Assembly: GCF_010078385.1 (NCBI RefSeq)
Contig: NZ_SIJC01000004.1
Coordinates: 62,001-126,000, forward strand
Source: Chengkuizengella sediminis
GTDB taxonomy: Bacteria; Bacillota; Bacilli; Paenibacillales; KCTC-33759
Direction: 5' to 3'
Length of the DNA stretch: 64,000 nt
The notes under the pieces were generated by a model that was not told the DNA's origin, ran no database searches, and saw only the letters and a list, made by a program, of their open reading frames with translations. The stretch's first letter is position 1. Each line of letters begins with the position of its first letter. The translations under genes and the position numbers were made by a program. Below are positions 34,170-44,108 of this stretch, in pieces.

Positions 34170-37100
34170 TTAATGAATATATTCATAAGATGGAGAGTCA
34201 TATGCTAGATTATCTTTTTCATACGTATACCAGAATTCAATATTTGTTCCCTCACTTAAATTATGAAACTCATACTCCCAGATTCCGCCATTATTGGCTG
34301 CTCTTACACTCAAATGATCAGCATGATTTATTTTGTAATGAATATCTACCCAATTCGATGCAGCTGAATTACGTGTAAATTTGAATAATGCTGAAGTAGC
34401 ACTTGTTTTTACAATTTCAATGGTATAATCGTCCTCAATAATGACATCTTCGCCACCTGGTAGGTTAGTTGTCACGGAATGAATATCACTTGCTGCTGAT
34501 ACGTTGCCTGCTTCATCTTTCGCAACTATAGTAAATGCATAAGTTGTATCTCCTGTTAGTCCTATAACGGTATATGATGTGCCTGCTGAATTATTCTCAA
34601 ATACTCCGTCTTTGTAAATATCATAACTCACTACCCCTACATTATCTGTAGACGCTGTCCAGATTAAATTTACTGTTGTTTCACCTACTGCTGTTGTACT
34701 CACATTTGTTGGAACACTAGGCGGTATTGTATCCGGCTCACCACCATCAGAGCCAAATGAATATTGATACTCAGGTGAATCAGTTGCAAGATTGTCTTCT
34801 TCATACGTATACTTGAATCCAATGATTGCACCAGAACTTAAATTGGTAAGCTCATACTCAAAGCTTCCTCCATTGTTGGTTGTTCTTATGCTCAACTGTC
34901 CTGCATTATTTATATTATAATGGAAATCTACCCAATTAGATGCCCCTGAAGTACGTGTAAATTTAAATAATGCTGAAGTAGCACTAATCTCAACAATTTC
35001 AATGGTATAATTGTCTTCAACAATGACATCTCCAGTTCCAGAATCAGTTGTAGTTACTTGAATTGCATTACTTTCTGTTGATACATTACCAGCTCCATCC
35101 TTTGCCACTACGGTAAACGTATACGTTGTATTTTCTGTTAGTCCTGTTACAGAAAGTGAAGTGCCTACTGTACTATTTTCAAATACTCCGTCCTTGTAAA
35201 CATCATAACCTGTGACTCCCATATTATCTGAAGACGCTGTCCAGGTTAAATTCACCATTGTTCCAGTTACTGCTGTAGTACTCAAATTTGTTGGGGGAGA
35301 TGGTGCTTCCGTATCTTCTTCAGGACTTTGTCCCATAACATAACTAAAATATTGGGACAACATACCCACACCTGCTGTATCAATCGTATTGTACCTATAT
35401 GTCAAGGTTCCATTTTCAGGTACATCAATGGTTGTTTGAAAGACACCATCTGCATCTTTAATTAAGTTATATCCAACTTCGATGTTATTTTCTTGAATTA
35501 ATAAAATCACTTCATCAAGACTTGCATAAGGTTCAACTATAAAAGTTGCTCTAGTTGGTGTGGTTTCAATAATTTTTTGTGTGTATGCTGGACCAGATTC
35601 AAAACCAGAACGTAGAGCAGTCTCTTCACTTCTCGCTGATTCATTCCCTTCAGCATCTCGTGCAACAATTTGGTAAGCATAAAATGTTAATGGCTCTAAA
35701 CCAACGTCTTTAAAATTTGAACCCTCTGTAGTTGCCACTTTTATTCCATCACGATAAACATCATATTCCACGGTTAAGATATTATCCGAGGAATCATTCC
35801 AATCTAGATGGATAGATGAATCAGTTTCCTCAATACTTGTTATACCCGTTGGGACAGAAGGTGCTTCCGTATCTATAATCGTTGTCGATACATGTAGAGG
35901 AGCACTTTCTCCCGAGATGGTGTCCATATCCCTTGCTTTTACTGTAAAGGTATATGTTGTTGTTGGAGTTAATCCTGTTATTTGTGCTTCTGCTTCCGTT
36001 GAAGAGTCCACATAACTGCCGTTTACAAATATATCATATCCAACAACTCCTCGATCATCTGTGGAAGGCTGCCACTCCAATGTCACATAATTTGAAGCTG
36101 TTCTTTTTTCACTGAGCCCTACTGGCACAGACGGTGGGCTTGTATCTGGAATGTACACTCCCTGATCAGTATTAAAACTCTTTGGTGCGACAGTGATCTG
36201 TTGTCCGTCGGAGAAGTTTACGATTTTAATTTCATTCGTCATATTGTAAACCACATAAGTTTTATCTCCATTATCCGATTTAAATACCGTATAAAATGGA
36301 TAATCGGCCTGTACGGTTTCATCCACAGAGCCCACATTAACTAAAGAGTGAATCCAACTAAACGTAAAGGCTGCTGAGTTTCCTTCCTCAACTTCAAACA
36401 ATCCATCTGGTGAACTTGCAATGGCATTATTCATTAATTGCAACGCCTGATCCGGATCTGCTAAAGCTAGATACATCCACTGTAGATCATCCCAATATTG
36501 TTCAACATCATAATCATACAATGGGTTTCCAGCTTCCTCAGCCCGACCCCATACTTCAAATAAAGGAAGCTCATCCTGTAAGCTGTTATAATTGTTTAAT
36601 ACATAATCTGTATCATGACCTAAATAAAAGGAACCTCCATGGAACGGCAACCAAAGAATAGCGTGTCTTTGCGCAGGGTTTTTTGTCCAAAAAGTAGCAT
36701 TATCTACTTTGCCACCCCATACAATCGTAGTTGCCACTTGATCCCATTCCTCTGGATAAATATCTTGATTCAAATCAAAATAATATTCATTGGATGCATC
36801 TACTTCAGAAGTGTATAAATAAATACCTAAATCTCTAATTTCTTCACCTTCTGCTTCTCTTCCAGGTAATGTGGATAGTAACTCACCCCACAAAACAACG
36901 CCTGTCCACGCATTAATTGCTTCAGAAACAGACTCTTGGTTATTGCCTGAACCGAATGCTGCTTTACCATCTGCCCATGAGTGTCCAGCATACGGATCAA
37001 AATTTCTTAAAAACGGGAACATCGGATCATCTCGATCAGGTGAAGCAACATTTCGAATGATTAGGTTCACCATGTCTCCATAATCTTCTAAAAACTGTTC

Positions 37101-38693
37101 ATCTGCTCTAGCAATTTCAGCAGCCGCTTTTATGAAATAACCATAATGAAAATGATGATCTGTAATATGCTGAGCACTCCAGAATCCTTCTCTATATCCA
37201 AGCATAGCCCCCCATGTATCGTTATAATAAAAGAACTCTTGATTATCTAGATTTCCATTTTCATCCGATGCCGTTAACCAATCTGTAACCATAAACTTTG
37301 CTTTTTCCAGAGCAATTGCTGCTAAATCCTCAAAATCACTTTTATCGGTTGGTTCACTCACTCTACTTGCCAAATCCTCTGCAAGACTAAATAAAGTCGT
37401 TAACCTCGTCATCTCTTTCCCTGTAAAATAGGTATTTACAATCCCTGGTATGGATAAAGGATCATCAGGGTTAGGGAAGTGACGATTGATCTCTTCTTCT
37501 AAATAGAACTTCAATTGATTCATATTTTCTTCACTTAAATCTCCCAAATAAGGTAAAGATGGTAGTATACCAGTATACCTATCCTCAGTTGTAAATGAGT
37601 TGCCAATCAATGTTTTTAATTGACCTTGCATGGAATCATAAGTATAACCTGTAAAACCCGCATCCAATCCTCTCCATTGCGTAGCATACAGTGCCATTAA
37701 TGTTTCGGTTGGTGCACCTGCTTCTTTTGGAGTGACCGTAAATGAATAGTTTGTATATACTTTACTTTGAACTTCATCATAAGACCAATTCACTGTTGTA
37801 TCCGTAATAAAAGAATATGCAAAGGATTTCATTTGGTCGAAAGCAGCGATCGCTTCATCTCTTTTTTTCACATCAGGAAGTAATACAAGAGAAAAATAGT
37901 TTTTTTCTGCTGGTAAATTATTGACTAACGTTGTTGTACCGATACCTGACCATGTAGAACCTGTTGGACCGAATAATCCATAATAATTTCCATTCGCTAT
38001 GACTCCGATCATTGCGTCGTTTTCAGAACCAATAAATAATTCTGGAACTGTATGAAAGTCTAGAGAGGGATTGCCGCCTTCATATTCCGCATATACATAG
38101 GGTGAACCATGACCATAACTAACACTCATTCCAGTACTACCATTATAGAAATCAGCCGTAACAAACCAATCACTATAACCACCTGTTCTTGCTTCTGGAA
38201 AATGATCAACATTTGAATGACCTAACACAAAATCATTACTGGTACCTGTAGGTAGATCCGCCATTACGGTTGATTGCTCTGGATAAATGACTGGATTGAT
38301 TTCTGTAGGTCCAGGTATACCTACTATTTTTGATCTACCTCCGTAATAAATTTGCAAACCTCCTTCCTTAGGCTTCATCGCTAATGGATGCGGATACTGT
38401 GAGTTGCCAAACGTATCCCAGTTCATGTTTGTCCACCAATCACTAGTTGGAGTTGGTTTCCATGATGGAGCATCAGGACCCGTTACATTGGATGAAATAT
38501 CAGGTTGCGGTTCTGGATATGCTAGTTGATCAGGTTGAAGACCCCACTCCGGTGGTCTATCCTCTTCTAGGGGTAATATGGTTGTATAACTACCAGAACC
38601 TACTTGTACCTCCCCATTGAATCCAAATGACATCATAGGAAATATTGAGAAAACTAAACAAATGGATAAAAATAAAAGACCTACTTTTTTCAA
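34170..38693 (-). CDS. GH81 endo-1,3-beta-glucanase 3, multimodular, secreted
   Basis: This enzyme of about 1507 residues starts at a TTG (38693) preceded by GGAGG 8 bases upstream; an in-frame ATG further up (38750) lacks a ribosome-binding site. A signal peptide (about 1-25) precedes GH81 (25-775) with Asp512 in TDHHFHYGYF and Glu587/Glu591 in NNQESVSEA. Then FN3 (852-935), FN3 (943-1028), the same unassigned beta-sandwich as in GH81-1 (1030-1120), FN3 (1130-1215), CBM56 (1222-1315), FN3 (1324-1410) and CBM56 (1416-1507). The catalytic domain and first three accessory domains are closely related to GH81-1, but the tail differs from both other copies. A perfect cre lies 173 bases upstream. 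Confidence 0.92.
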   Translation of the reverse strand: MKKVGLLFLSICLVFSIFPMMSFGFNGEVQVGSGSYTTILPLEEDRPPEWGLQPDQLAYPEPQPDISSNVTGPDAPSWKPTPTSDWWTNMNWDTFGNSQYPHPLAMKPKEGGLQIYYGGRSKIVGIPGPTEINPVIYPEQSTVMADLPTGTSNDFVLGHSNVDHFPEARTGGYSDWFVTADFYNGSTGMSVSYGHGSPYVYAEYEGGNPSLDFHTVPELFIGSENDAMIGVIANGNYYGLFGPTGSTWSGIGTTTLVNNLPAEKNYFSLVLLPDVKKRDEAIAAFDQMKSFAYSFITDTTVNWSYDEVQSKVYTNYSFTVTPKEAGAPTETLMALYATQWRGLDAGFTGYTYDSMQGQLKTLIGNSFTTEDRYTGILPSLPYLGDLSEENMNQLKFYLEEEINRHFPNPDDPLSIPGIVNTYFTGKEMTRLTTLFSLAEDLASRVSEPTDKSDFEDLAAIALEKAKFMVTDWLTASDENGNLDNQEFFYYNDTWGAMLGYREGFWSAQHITDHHFHYGYFIKAAAEIARADEQFLEDYGDMVNLIIRNVASPDRDDPMFPFLRNFDPYAGHSWADGKAAFGSGNNQESVSEAINAWTGVVLWGELLSTLPGREAEGEEIRDLGIYLYTSEVDASNEYYFDLNQDIYPEEWDQVATTIVWGGKVDNATFWTKNPAQRHAILWLPFHGGSFYLGHDTDYVLNNYNSLQDELPLFEVWGRAEEAGNPLYDYDVEQYWDDLQWMYLALADPDQALQLMNNAIASSPDGLFEVEEGNSAAFTFSWIHSLVNVGSVDETVQADYPFYTVFKSDNGDKTYVVYNMTNEIKIVNFSDGQQITVAPKSFNTDQGVYIPDTSPPSVPVGLSEKRTASNYVTLEWQPSTDDRGVVGYDIFVNGSYVDSSTEAEAQITGLTPTTTYTFTVKARDMDTISGESAPLHVSTTIIDTEAPSVPTGITSIEETDSSIHLDWNDSSDNILTVEYDVYRDGIKVATTEGSNFKDVGLEPLTFYAYQIVARDAEGNESARSEETALRSGFESGPAYTQKIIETTPTRATFIVEPYASLDEVILLIQENNIEVGYNLIKDADGVFQTTIDVPENGTLTYRYNTIDTAGVGMLSQYFSYVMGQSPEEDTEAPSPPTNLSTTAVTGTMVNLTWTASSDNMGVTGYDVYKDGVFENSTVGTSLSVTGLTENTTYTFTVVAKDGAGNVSTESNAIQVTTTDSGTGDVIVEDNYTIEIVEISATSALFKFTRTSGASNWVDFHYNINNAGQLSIRTTNNGGSFEYELTNLSSGAIIGFKYTYEEDNLATDSPEYQYSFGSDGGEPDTIPPSVPTNVSTTAVGETTVNLIWTASTDNVGVVSYDIYKDGVFENNSAGTSYTVIGLTGDTTYAFTIVAKDEAGNVSAASDIHSVTTNLPGGEDVIIEDDYTIEIVKTSATSALFKFTRNSAASNWVDIHYKINHADHLSVRAANNGGIWEYEFHNLSEGTNIEFWYTYEKDNLAYDSPSYEYIH

Positions 38694-38865
38694 TTCAAAA
38701 TCCTCCTTTTCATGTTTTTTATGCATCCAAAACAAATATAAAGTATTCACTTTGATATCACATCTTCATCACCCCTTTCACAAAGATCACAATAAAATCC
38801 TTTGATTTCTATATGAATAGTATGTTTTTTCTTAATGACATCGCATACTTTTGACAACTGTTAAG

Positions 38866-38881
38866 ATGAAAACGTTTTCAT
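38866..38881 (-). promoter_or_regulatory. Perfect cre palindrome upstream of GH81-3
   Basis: ATGAAAACGTTTTCAT is a perfect 16-base palindrome whose core fits TGWAANCGNTNWCA fully. It lies 173 bases before the start codon and suggests catabolite repression by CcpA or a related LacI-family protein. Confidence 0.65.
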
Positions 38882-38975
38882 AAATGAAATTGCGATATTT
38901 ATCTATGTATAATTTATTATGTTGAAGTCAATAGAATGAATAAAAAACAAATTATATTATAAGACTGGATTGATT

Positions 38976-39125
38976 ATGCGATTAGATGAGATGTATCCAA
39001 AATACGGGGAGCAGTTCGAAATAATTCATAGCATAGTATATAAATTATTAAATCTATTCTATCATAGTTTTTTATGGGGGGTGTCTATTATTTTGGGGTG
39101 GCCGCTCATAGATATTTTATTTTAG
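38976..39125 (+). CDS. Possible small membrane peptide (49 residues)
   Basis: A short plus-strand frame from ATG to TAG encodes a peptide with a polar start (MRLDEMYPKYGEQF) and a hydrophobic end (FLWGVSIILGWPLIDILF). The ribosome-binding site is poor, so it may be chance or a relic. It is the only candidate in the 529-base gap between GH81-3 and appC. Confidence 0.25.
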   Translation: MRLDEMYPKYGEQFEIIHSIVYKLLNLFYHSFLWGVSIILGWPLIDILF

Positions 39126-39177
39126 GCAGTTTAGGTATATTCGGGGTTATTTGGATGTAAGAGGGTGGAATAAATTT

Positions 39178-39203
39178 ATGGTCTATCTATTCAGATAGAC
39201 CAT
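39178..39203. terminator. Terminator at the end of the app operon
   Basis: A perfect 11-bp stem (ATGGTCTATCT with its complement, 4-nt loop) follows the appC stop by 20 bases. The U tract on the minus strand (AAATTTATT) is weak. Confidence 0.65.
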
Positions 39204-39222
39204 ATTAGTTATTGGCGTTTTT

Positions 39223-40140
39223 CTACTCATTCACTTTTGGATCAAAGGCATCACGCAAGCCATCACCTACAAAGTTAAAACTTAAAACCGTAATTAATAT
39301 CATTAGCCCTGGGAATGTGGGATACCACCATGCTTTTAACATAATCGTGTAGTTTTGGGCATCTTGCAGCATATTCCCCCAACTTGGGATTGGAGGCTGA
39401 ATTCCTAAACCTAAATAACTAAGTCCCGCCTCAGCTAATATGAGACCCCCTACTCCTATAGTAGCCGCGACAATAATCGGTCCTATTGCATTTGGTAAAA
39501 TATGTGAAAAAATAATCGATCCACTTTTTGCTCCAACTGTTTTAGCAGACAACACAAACTCTCTGCTTCTTAATGAAAGAATCTCTCCTCGTACTAACCT
39601 AGCCGTTGTCATCCAACTCGTTGTAATAAAAATTAAAATTAACTTATCCACACCTGGTTGAAAGATCGTGACTAACGTTATTAATAAAAAAATAGTTGGG
39701 ATGGCATAGAGCGTATCAACAAATCTCATTAATATGGAGTCAATCCACCCTCCAAAATAACCAGCAGTAGCCCCTACAACAGTTCCTATCGTTATGGCTC
39801 CTGCAATAGATGCAAAACCAACAAATAATGATATCCTTGCCCCGAATAAAATCCTTGTTAATATATCTCTTCCAAACTTATCTGTACCCAATAAATGATC
39901 CCCACTTGGAGGCTGCAGCTTATTTACAAGGTTCTGTTCTTCATAAGTATATGGAGTTAACCATGGAGCAAATATAGATGCTAAAATGATCAAACACAAT
40001 ACAATAGCTCCAAAAACTGCAAGTCTATTCTTCAAAAACTTCCGCACGATTATTTTTGACATGGTATCTGGTTTATGTTTAAGATTGGGGTTCATAAGTT
40101 GTTGTTTTGTTGTTTCAGGTACTGTATTGATTTGTGACAT
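39223..40140 (-). CDS. appC: Oligopeptide ABC transporter permease AppC/OppC-like
   Basis: This 305-residue inner-membrane permease has a cytoplasmic N-terminus, one helix ([19 protein letters not shown]), the conserved [21 protein letters not shown] segment of OppC/DppC proteins, four to five more helices, and the [19 protein letters not shown] coupling loop that contacts the ATPase. It pairs with AppB to form the channel for peptides delivered by AppA. It starts 14 bases after appB and ends the operon, followed by a hairpin. Confidence 0.9.
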   Translation of the reverse strand: MSQINTVPETTKQQLMNPNLKHKPDTMSKIIVRKFLKNRLAVFGAIVLCLIILASIFAPWLTPYTYEEQNLVNKLQPPSGDHLLGTDKFGRDILTRILFGARISLFVGFASIAGAITIGTVVGATAGYFGGWIDSILMRFVDTLYAIPTIFLLITLVTIFQPGVDKLILIFITTSWMTTARLVRGEILSLRSREFVLSAKTVGAKSGSIIFSHILPNAIGPIIVAATIGVGGLILAEAGLSYLGLGIQPPIPSWGNMLQDAQNYTIMLKAWWYPTFPGLMILITVLSFNFVGDGLRDAFDPKVNE

Positions 40141-40154
40141 ATACTTTCCCCCCT

Positions 40155-41105
40155 TTAATATTCAACCCGCGGATCAGTGATTGCATATAATATATCGGCA
40201 ATGATGTTTCCTAATACAACGAACACTGATGACAATACGGTTAATCCCATAATGACTGGATAGTCCCTGGAAAATGCAGATTCAATAAAAAGTCTTCCAA
40301 TACCTGGCCATGAAAATACAGTTTCAACGATGACAGATCCACCGATAAATGTCGGTAGCAAAATACCAAAGATTGTTATTATAGGAGTTAATCCATTTCG
40401 AAGACCATGTTTGTAAATCACTGTTCGTTCCTTGAAACCTTTTGCCCTCGCTGTTCTCATATAATCTTGTTTCGTTACATCAAGCATACTTGATCGTGTA
40501 TGACGTGTTAATGTAGCCATATCAGCAGACGCTAACACAAATGCTGGTAATATTAAATGATGAATGCGATCCCACAAATTAAAAGGAGCACCTAGAGTTG
40601 ATACACCACCGGTAGGAAACCAGCCTAGTTTGACTGAGAAAAACATAATTAACATTAAACCTAACCAAAAGTTTGGAGTTGCTAGTCCCAAAAAAGATAT
40701 CACTGAAACACTATAATCTGTTTTTGAATAGGGTCTAGTAGCAGAATAAATACCAAAAGGAATAGAAATTAAAAATGCTAAAATCGTAGAAACAAGCATC
40801 AACAATAAGGTATTCGGTAGTCTGTTCATGATCAACTCCGTAACTGAGGTACCTTTTTTCAATAATGAGGTTCCAAAATCCCCCTGTAACATGTTACCTA
40901 CCCATTTAAAATATTGAATATAAAGAGGATCATTTAATCCATATTTTTCCATGAATTTCGCTCTATCGGCAGGGCTTATGTTAGGATCCATCAGTAAGCT
41001 TGTAGGATCTCCTGGAGCCATTTGTATAATTGCAAAGGAGATAATCGTTATTCCTAACAACAAGGGAATAGCCATTACAAGTCTACGGATAATATACGTT
41101 GTCAT
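40155..41105 (-). CDS. appB: Oligopeptide ABC transporter permease AppB/OppB-like
   Basis: This 316-residue permease has six predicted helices. [20 protein letters not shown] and the MAPGDP motif are the typical start of OppB/DppB proteins, and [21 protein letters not shown] is the cytoplasmic coupling (EAA-like) loop. [17 protein letters not shown] is conserved near the C-terminus. It lies after a strong intergenic terminator that separates it from the binding-protein gene, so its expression is probably lower than that of AppA. Confidence 0.9.
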   Translation of the reverse strand: MTTYIIRRLVMAIPLLLGITIISFAIIQMAPGDPTSLLMDPNISPADRAKFMEKYGLNDPLYIQYFKWVGNMLQGDFGTSLLKKGTSVTELIMNRLPNTLLLMLVSTILAFLISIPFGIYSATRPYSKTDYSVSVISFLGLATPNFWLGLMLIMFFSVKLGWFPTGGVSTLGAPFNLWDRIHHLILPAFVLASADMATLTRHTRSSMLDVTKQDYMRTARAKGFKERTVIYKHGLRNGLTPIITIFGILLPTFIGGSVIVETVFSWPGIGRLFIESAFSRDYPVIMGLTVLSSVFVVLGNIIADILYAITDPRVEY

Positions 41106-41184
41106 CTTGCAACCCCCTTCTTTTTTTACTTCTTTTTAAAATTTCTATAATACTAGGTATTTTATATAAAGCTCTACTTCCAAC

Positions 41185-41220
41185 TAAAAAGAAAAGGGAG
41201 GGGATAACCCATCCCTTTTC
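41185..41220 (-). terminator. Intra-operon terminator between appA and appB
   Basis: GAAAAGGGA pairs with TCCCTTTTC (41191-41220) and runs into TTTTT (minus strand) 12 bases after the appA stop. Partial termination here would give more binding protein than permease. Confidence 0.75.
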
Positions 41221-41231
41221 TACTAAATTAT

Positions 41232-42914
41232 CTATTCTTGTTTTAACCACCATTCATGTGGATGATAAATATCATTCCTTGCGTGGAACGTATAACCTTC
41301 TAGATTTTCTGGTATTGCCTGATGTGTATTTGGATAATATAAAAATGTATATGGTTGATCTTCTGCAATAATTTTATAAATATCACCATAAGCTTGTTTA
41401 TACTCATCTCTATCAATAATTTGTCTTGCTTCCTCTATTAATGTGTCAGCTTCTGGATTAGAATACCATACAAAGTTAAGTCCTTCTTCTCTTTGACTTG
41501 AATGGAAAATATCATATTGGTCTGGGAATGTTGATAACGCCCAGCCTAAAACTAATGCATCATAATCCCAATTCGGTGCAGAAATGGCTTCTATATATGC
41601 ACTCCACTCCATAATATTTGGAGTTACTTCAATGCCAATTTCTTTCAACTGTTGTTGTAAAATAACAACGATATCTTCACGAATTTTATTTCCTTGATTC
41701 GTTTTAATTTCAAATGCAAATTTTTTGCCGTCTTTATCTAAAATTCCATCATTATCCGTATCTGCCCATCCAACTTCTTCTAATAATTGCTTGGCTTTGT
41801 TTACATCATATTCAAATACTGGAACTTCACTATTATATGCCCAAGAAAGTGGACTTTCTGGAACATTTGCTACCTCACCATCTCCATTCAATACTCCCAA
41901 AATAATTCCTTCACGATCAATCGCATGCGTCAGAGCTTGACGAACTTTTTTGTCTTGGAACAGCTCATTTTTTTGGTTATAACCTAAATAGGTATAAGCT
42001 AAAGAAAGACCTGATTCAATTTTCACTCCTGCTTCAGTTGCCCATTCTTTAACCGTTGCAATATCACTTCCAGGAACTCCTGGGAAATAATCAACGTCAC
42101 CTGCTTGTAGCTGAGCAATTAGTGCGTTAGCATCTGGAACAATTTTGTAAATAATCGCATCAAGATAAGGTTTTCCTTGGTAGTAATCGTCGTTACGAAC
42201 TACTTTTACATATTGACCGTCTTTCCACTCTTCAAATTTAAACGGTCCTGTTCCAATTGGCGTTTTCGTATTAAACTCATTTTCACCTAAATCAGCAATG
42301 GGTACATCTTTTAGTATATGTTCAGGTAAAATATCATAACTTAAAGTAGTAGGTAGAAATGTTGCATCCTTTTGTTTTAACCTAAACTCAACGGTATATT
42401 CATCAATTTTTGTAATGGTATCTATCATTTCAAAATTAGAAGCACGTTCTCCAACATACTCTTCACTAATAGGGATGCTGTACGTAAATACTAAGTCATC
42501 CGCAGTCATTGGTTCTCCATCATGGAAAGTTACATCGTCTCGAAGGATAACCGTATACGTTAAACCGTCCTCCGAGGTTTGAATATCTTTTGCTAAGTCA
42601 TATTCAACTTCAAAACTTGTATCTGAACTAACAGGTCCTGAAAAAATTAAATCTTCAATATCTGAACTAGCAGTATCTGTTGAATATAGTGGATTAAATA
42701 ATGTTGGAGCACCTATTGAACCCATAATCAATGTCCCACCATATTGCGGGTCACCACTTGCCTGTTCTTCATTTGTTTGTTCTTCATTAGTCTGTTCTTC
42801 ATTTGTTTCAGGATCATCCCCAGAAGTTGGTTCATTTGTACTACACGCTGACACAAATACTGAAAAAACTAATGTAAGGCATAATAAAAGCCATGTTACT
42901 TTTTTTAATTTCAC
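41232..42914 (-). CDS. appA: Oligopeptide-binding lipoprotein (SBP_bac_5)
   Basis: This 560-residue extracytoplasmic binding protein has a lipoprotein signal peptide with lipobox VSAC, then a glutamate-rich linker with a threefold TNEEQ repeat. The main domain has YGGTLIMGSIGAPTLFNPLYS, FHDGEPMTADDLVFTY and IGTGPFKFEEW, the marks of family 5 solute-binding proteins for peptides or nickel. It starts with GTG, AAGGGGG upstream. It captures peptides for AppBC and is followed by a terminator that may raise its relative abundance. Confidence 0.92.
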   Translation of the reverse strand: MKLKKVTWLLLCLTLVFSVFVSACSTNEPTSGDDPETNEEQTNEEQTNEEQASGDPQYGGTLIMGSIGAPTLFNPLYSTDTASSDIEDLIFSGPVSSDTSFEVEYDLAKDIQTSEDGLTYTVILRDDVTFHDGEPMTADDLVFTYSIPISEEYVGERASNFEMIDTITKIDEYTVEFRLKQKDATFLPTTLSYDILPEHILKDVPIADLGENEFNTKTPIGTGPFKFEEWKDGQYVKVVRNDDYYQGKPYLDAIIYKIVPDANALIAQLQAGDVDYFPGVPGSDIATVKEWATEAGVKIESGLSLAYTYLGYNQKNELFQDKKVRQALTHAIDREGIILGVLNGDGEVANVPESPLSWAYNSEVPVFEYDVNKAKQLLEEVGWADTDNDGILDKDGKKFAFEIKTNQGNKIREDIVVILQQQLKEIGIEVTPNIMEWSAYIEAISAPNWDYDALVLGWALSTFPDQYDIFHSSQREEGLNFVWYSNPEADTLIEEARQIIDRDEYKQAYGDIYKIIAEDQPYTFLYYPNTHQAIPENLEGYTFHARNDIYHPHEWWLKQE

Positions 42915-43088
42915 GATCTAACTCCCCCTTAAATTAATTAAAGATATATGAATAATAAGCTTCATAGACATGACCTTTTTCTTTCTTCCCCCCTTTCTAT
43001 AAGACTTTTAAAAATAAATATATTTATGAGAGGAGGTTCAAAATCTTCGGGGATAAATTCCATCAATTTTGTCTTCCTCTATAAACAC

Positions 43089-44108
43089 TCACTTATACAA
43101 ATGGCAAGCAACATAATGTTCTTTTTTCATTTCTTTAAATTGCGGAATGATCTGCTTACATTCCCCCGTTGCCGCCGAGCACCTTGTATGAAATACACAC
43201 CCACTCGGTGGATTTGCTGGACTTGGCAAATCCCCCTCTAAAACGATACGTTCCCGTTGCACAGCTCCTTTTTTCCGTGGAATTGGTACTGCAGAAAGTA
43301 ACGCTTGTGTATATGGATGGAGCGGTTCTGTATATAAATCTTGTTTAGGAGCTAATTCCATAAGATTCCCTAAATACATTACGCCAACTCTGTCACTAAT
43401 ATGCCTAACAACACTTAAATCGTGTGAAATAAAAATATAGGTTAATCCAAACTCTTCTTGCAGGTCTTCCATCAAATTAATAATTTGTGCTTGAATAGAA
43501 ACATCCAAGGCCGAAACTGCTTCGTCGGCGATAATTAACTCTGGATGAAGCGCTAAAGCACGAGCAATACCAATACGTTGCCGTTGTCCCCCAGAAAATT
43601 CATGAGGGTATCGATTGATAAAGGAAGCATTTAAACCCACTTTTTCTAAAAGCAAACCAACATGTTCATCGCGTTCTTTGCCACTATACTTTTTATGGAC
43701 GTTTAAAGGTTCTTTTAAGATTGAACGAAGTGTTTTTCTTGGATTTAACGAAGCAAATGGATCTTGAAATATCATTTGGATATTTTTACGAACACTTTGT
43801 CTTAGTTCAGCTTCCCGTAAATGGGAAATATCTTGACCTTTAAAAATGATTTGACCATCGGTAGGTTCATATAACCTAATGATTGTTCGTCCAATTGTAG
43901 ATTTCCCACATCCAGACTCCCCAACTATACCAATCGTCTCCCCCTTTTTAATAGAAAAACTTATACCATCTACTGCTCTGATATGACCTGATGTTTTTTG
44001 TAATATTCCACTTTTAATTGGAAAATGTTTTTTTAGTTTATGTACTTCAAGTATTGTAGTTGTATCATTAATGTTAGTTGATAGTCTTTTTTCTGCTTGT
44101 ATACTCAT
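43089..44108 (-). CDS. appF: Oligopeptide ABC transporter ATPase AppF/OppF-like
   Basis: This 339-residue ATPase has Walker A GESGCGKST, signature SGGQRQRIGIARAL, Walker B LIIADEAVSALD and switch HDLSVVRH. The C-terminal oligopeptide extension includes GCVFHTRCSAATGECKQ, a cysteine motif that in Opp/Dpp ATPases binds a 4Fe-4S cluster or zinc. It begins within the appD stop codon (TAATG), so the two ATPases are translationally coupled to make the heterodimer. The gap to appA is 174 bases. Confidence 0.92.
   Translation of the reverse strand: MSIQAEKRLSTNINDTTTILEVHKLKKHFPIKSGILQKTSGHIRAVDGISFSIKKGETIGIVGESGCGKSTIGRTIIRLYEPTDGQIIFKGQDISHLREAELRQSVRKNIQMIFQDPFASLNPRKTLRSILKEPLNVHKKYSGKERDEHVGLLLEKVGLNASFINRYPHEFSGGQRQRIGIARALALHPELIIADEAVSALDVSIQAQIINLMEDLQEEFGLTYIFISHDLSVVRHISDRVGVMYLGNLMELAPKQDLYTEPLHPYTQALLSAVPIPRKKGAVQRERIVLEGDLPSPANPPSGCVFHTRCSAATGECKQIIPQFKEMKKEHYVACHLYK

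Noticed and set aside
20471-38693. Regularly spaced repeats in the GH81 genes as a CRISPR array or tandem repeat locus
   Set aside because: They are in-frame FN3 and CBM56 domains of about 85-95 residues, not short DNA repeats with unique spacers.
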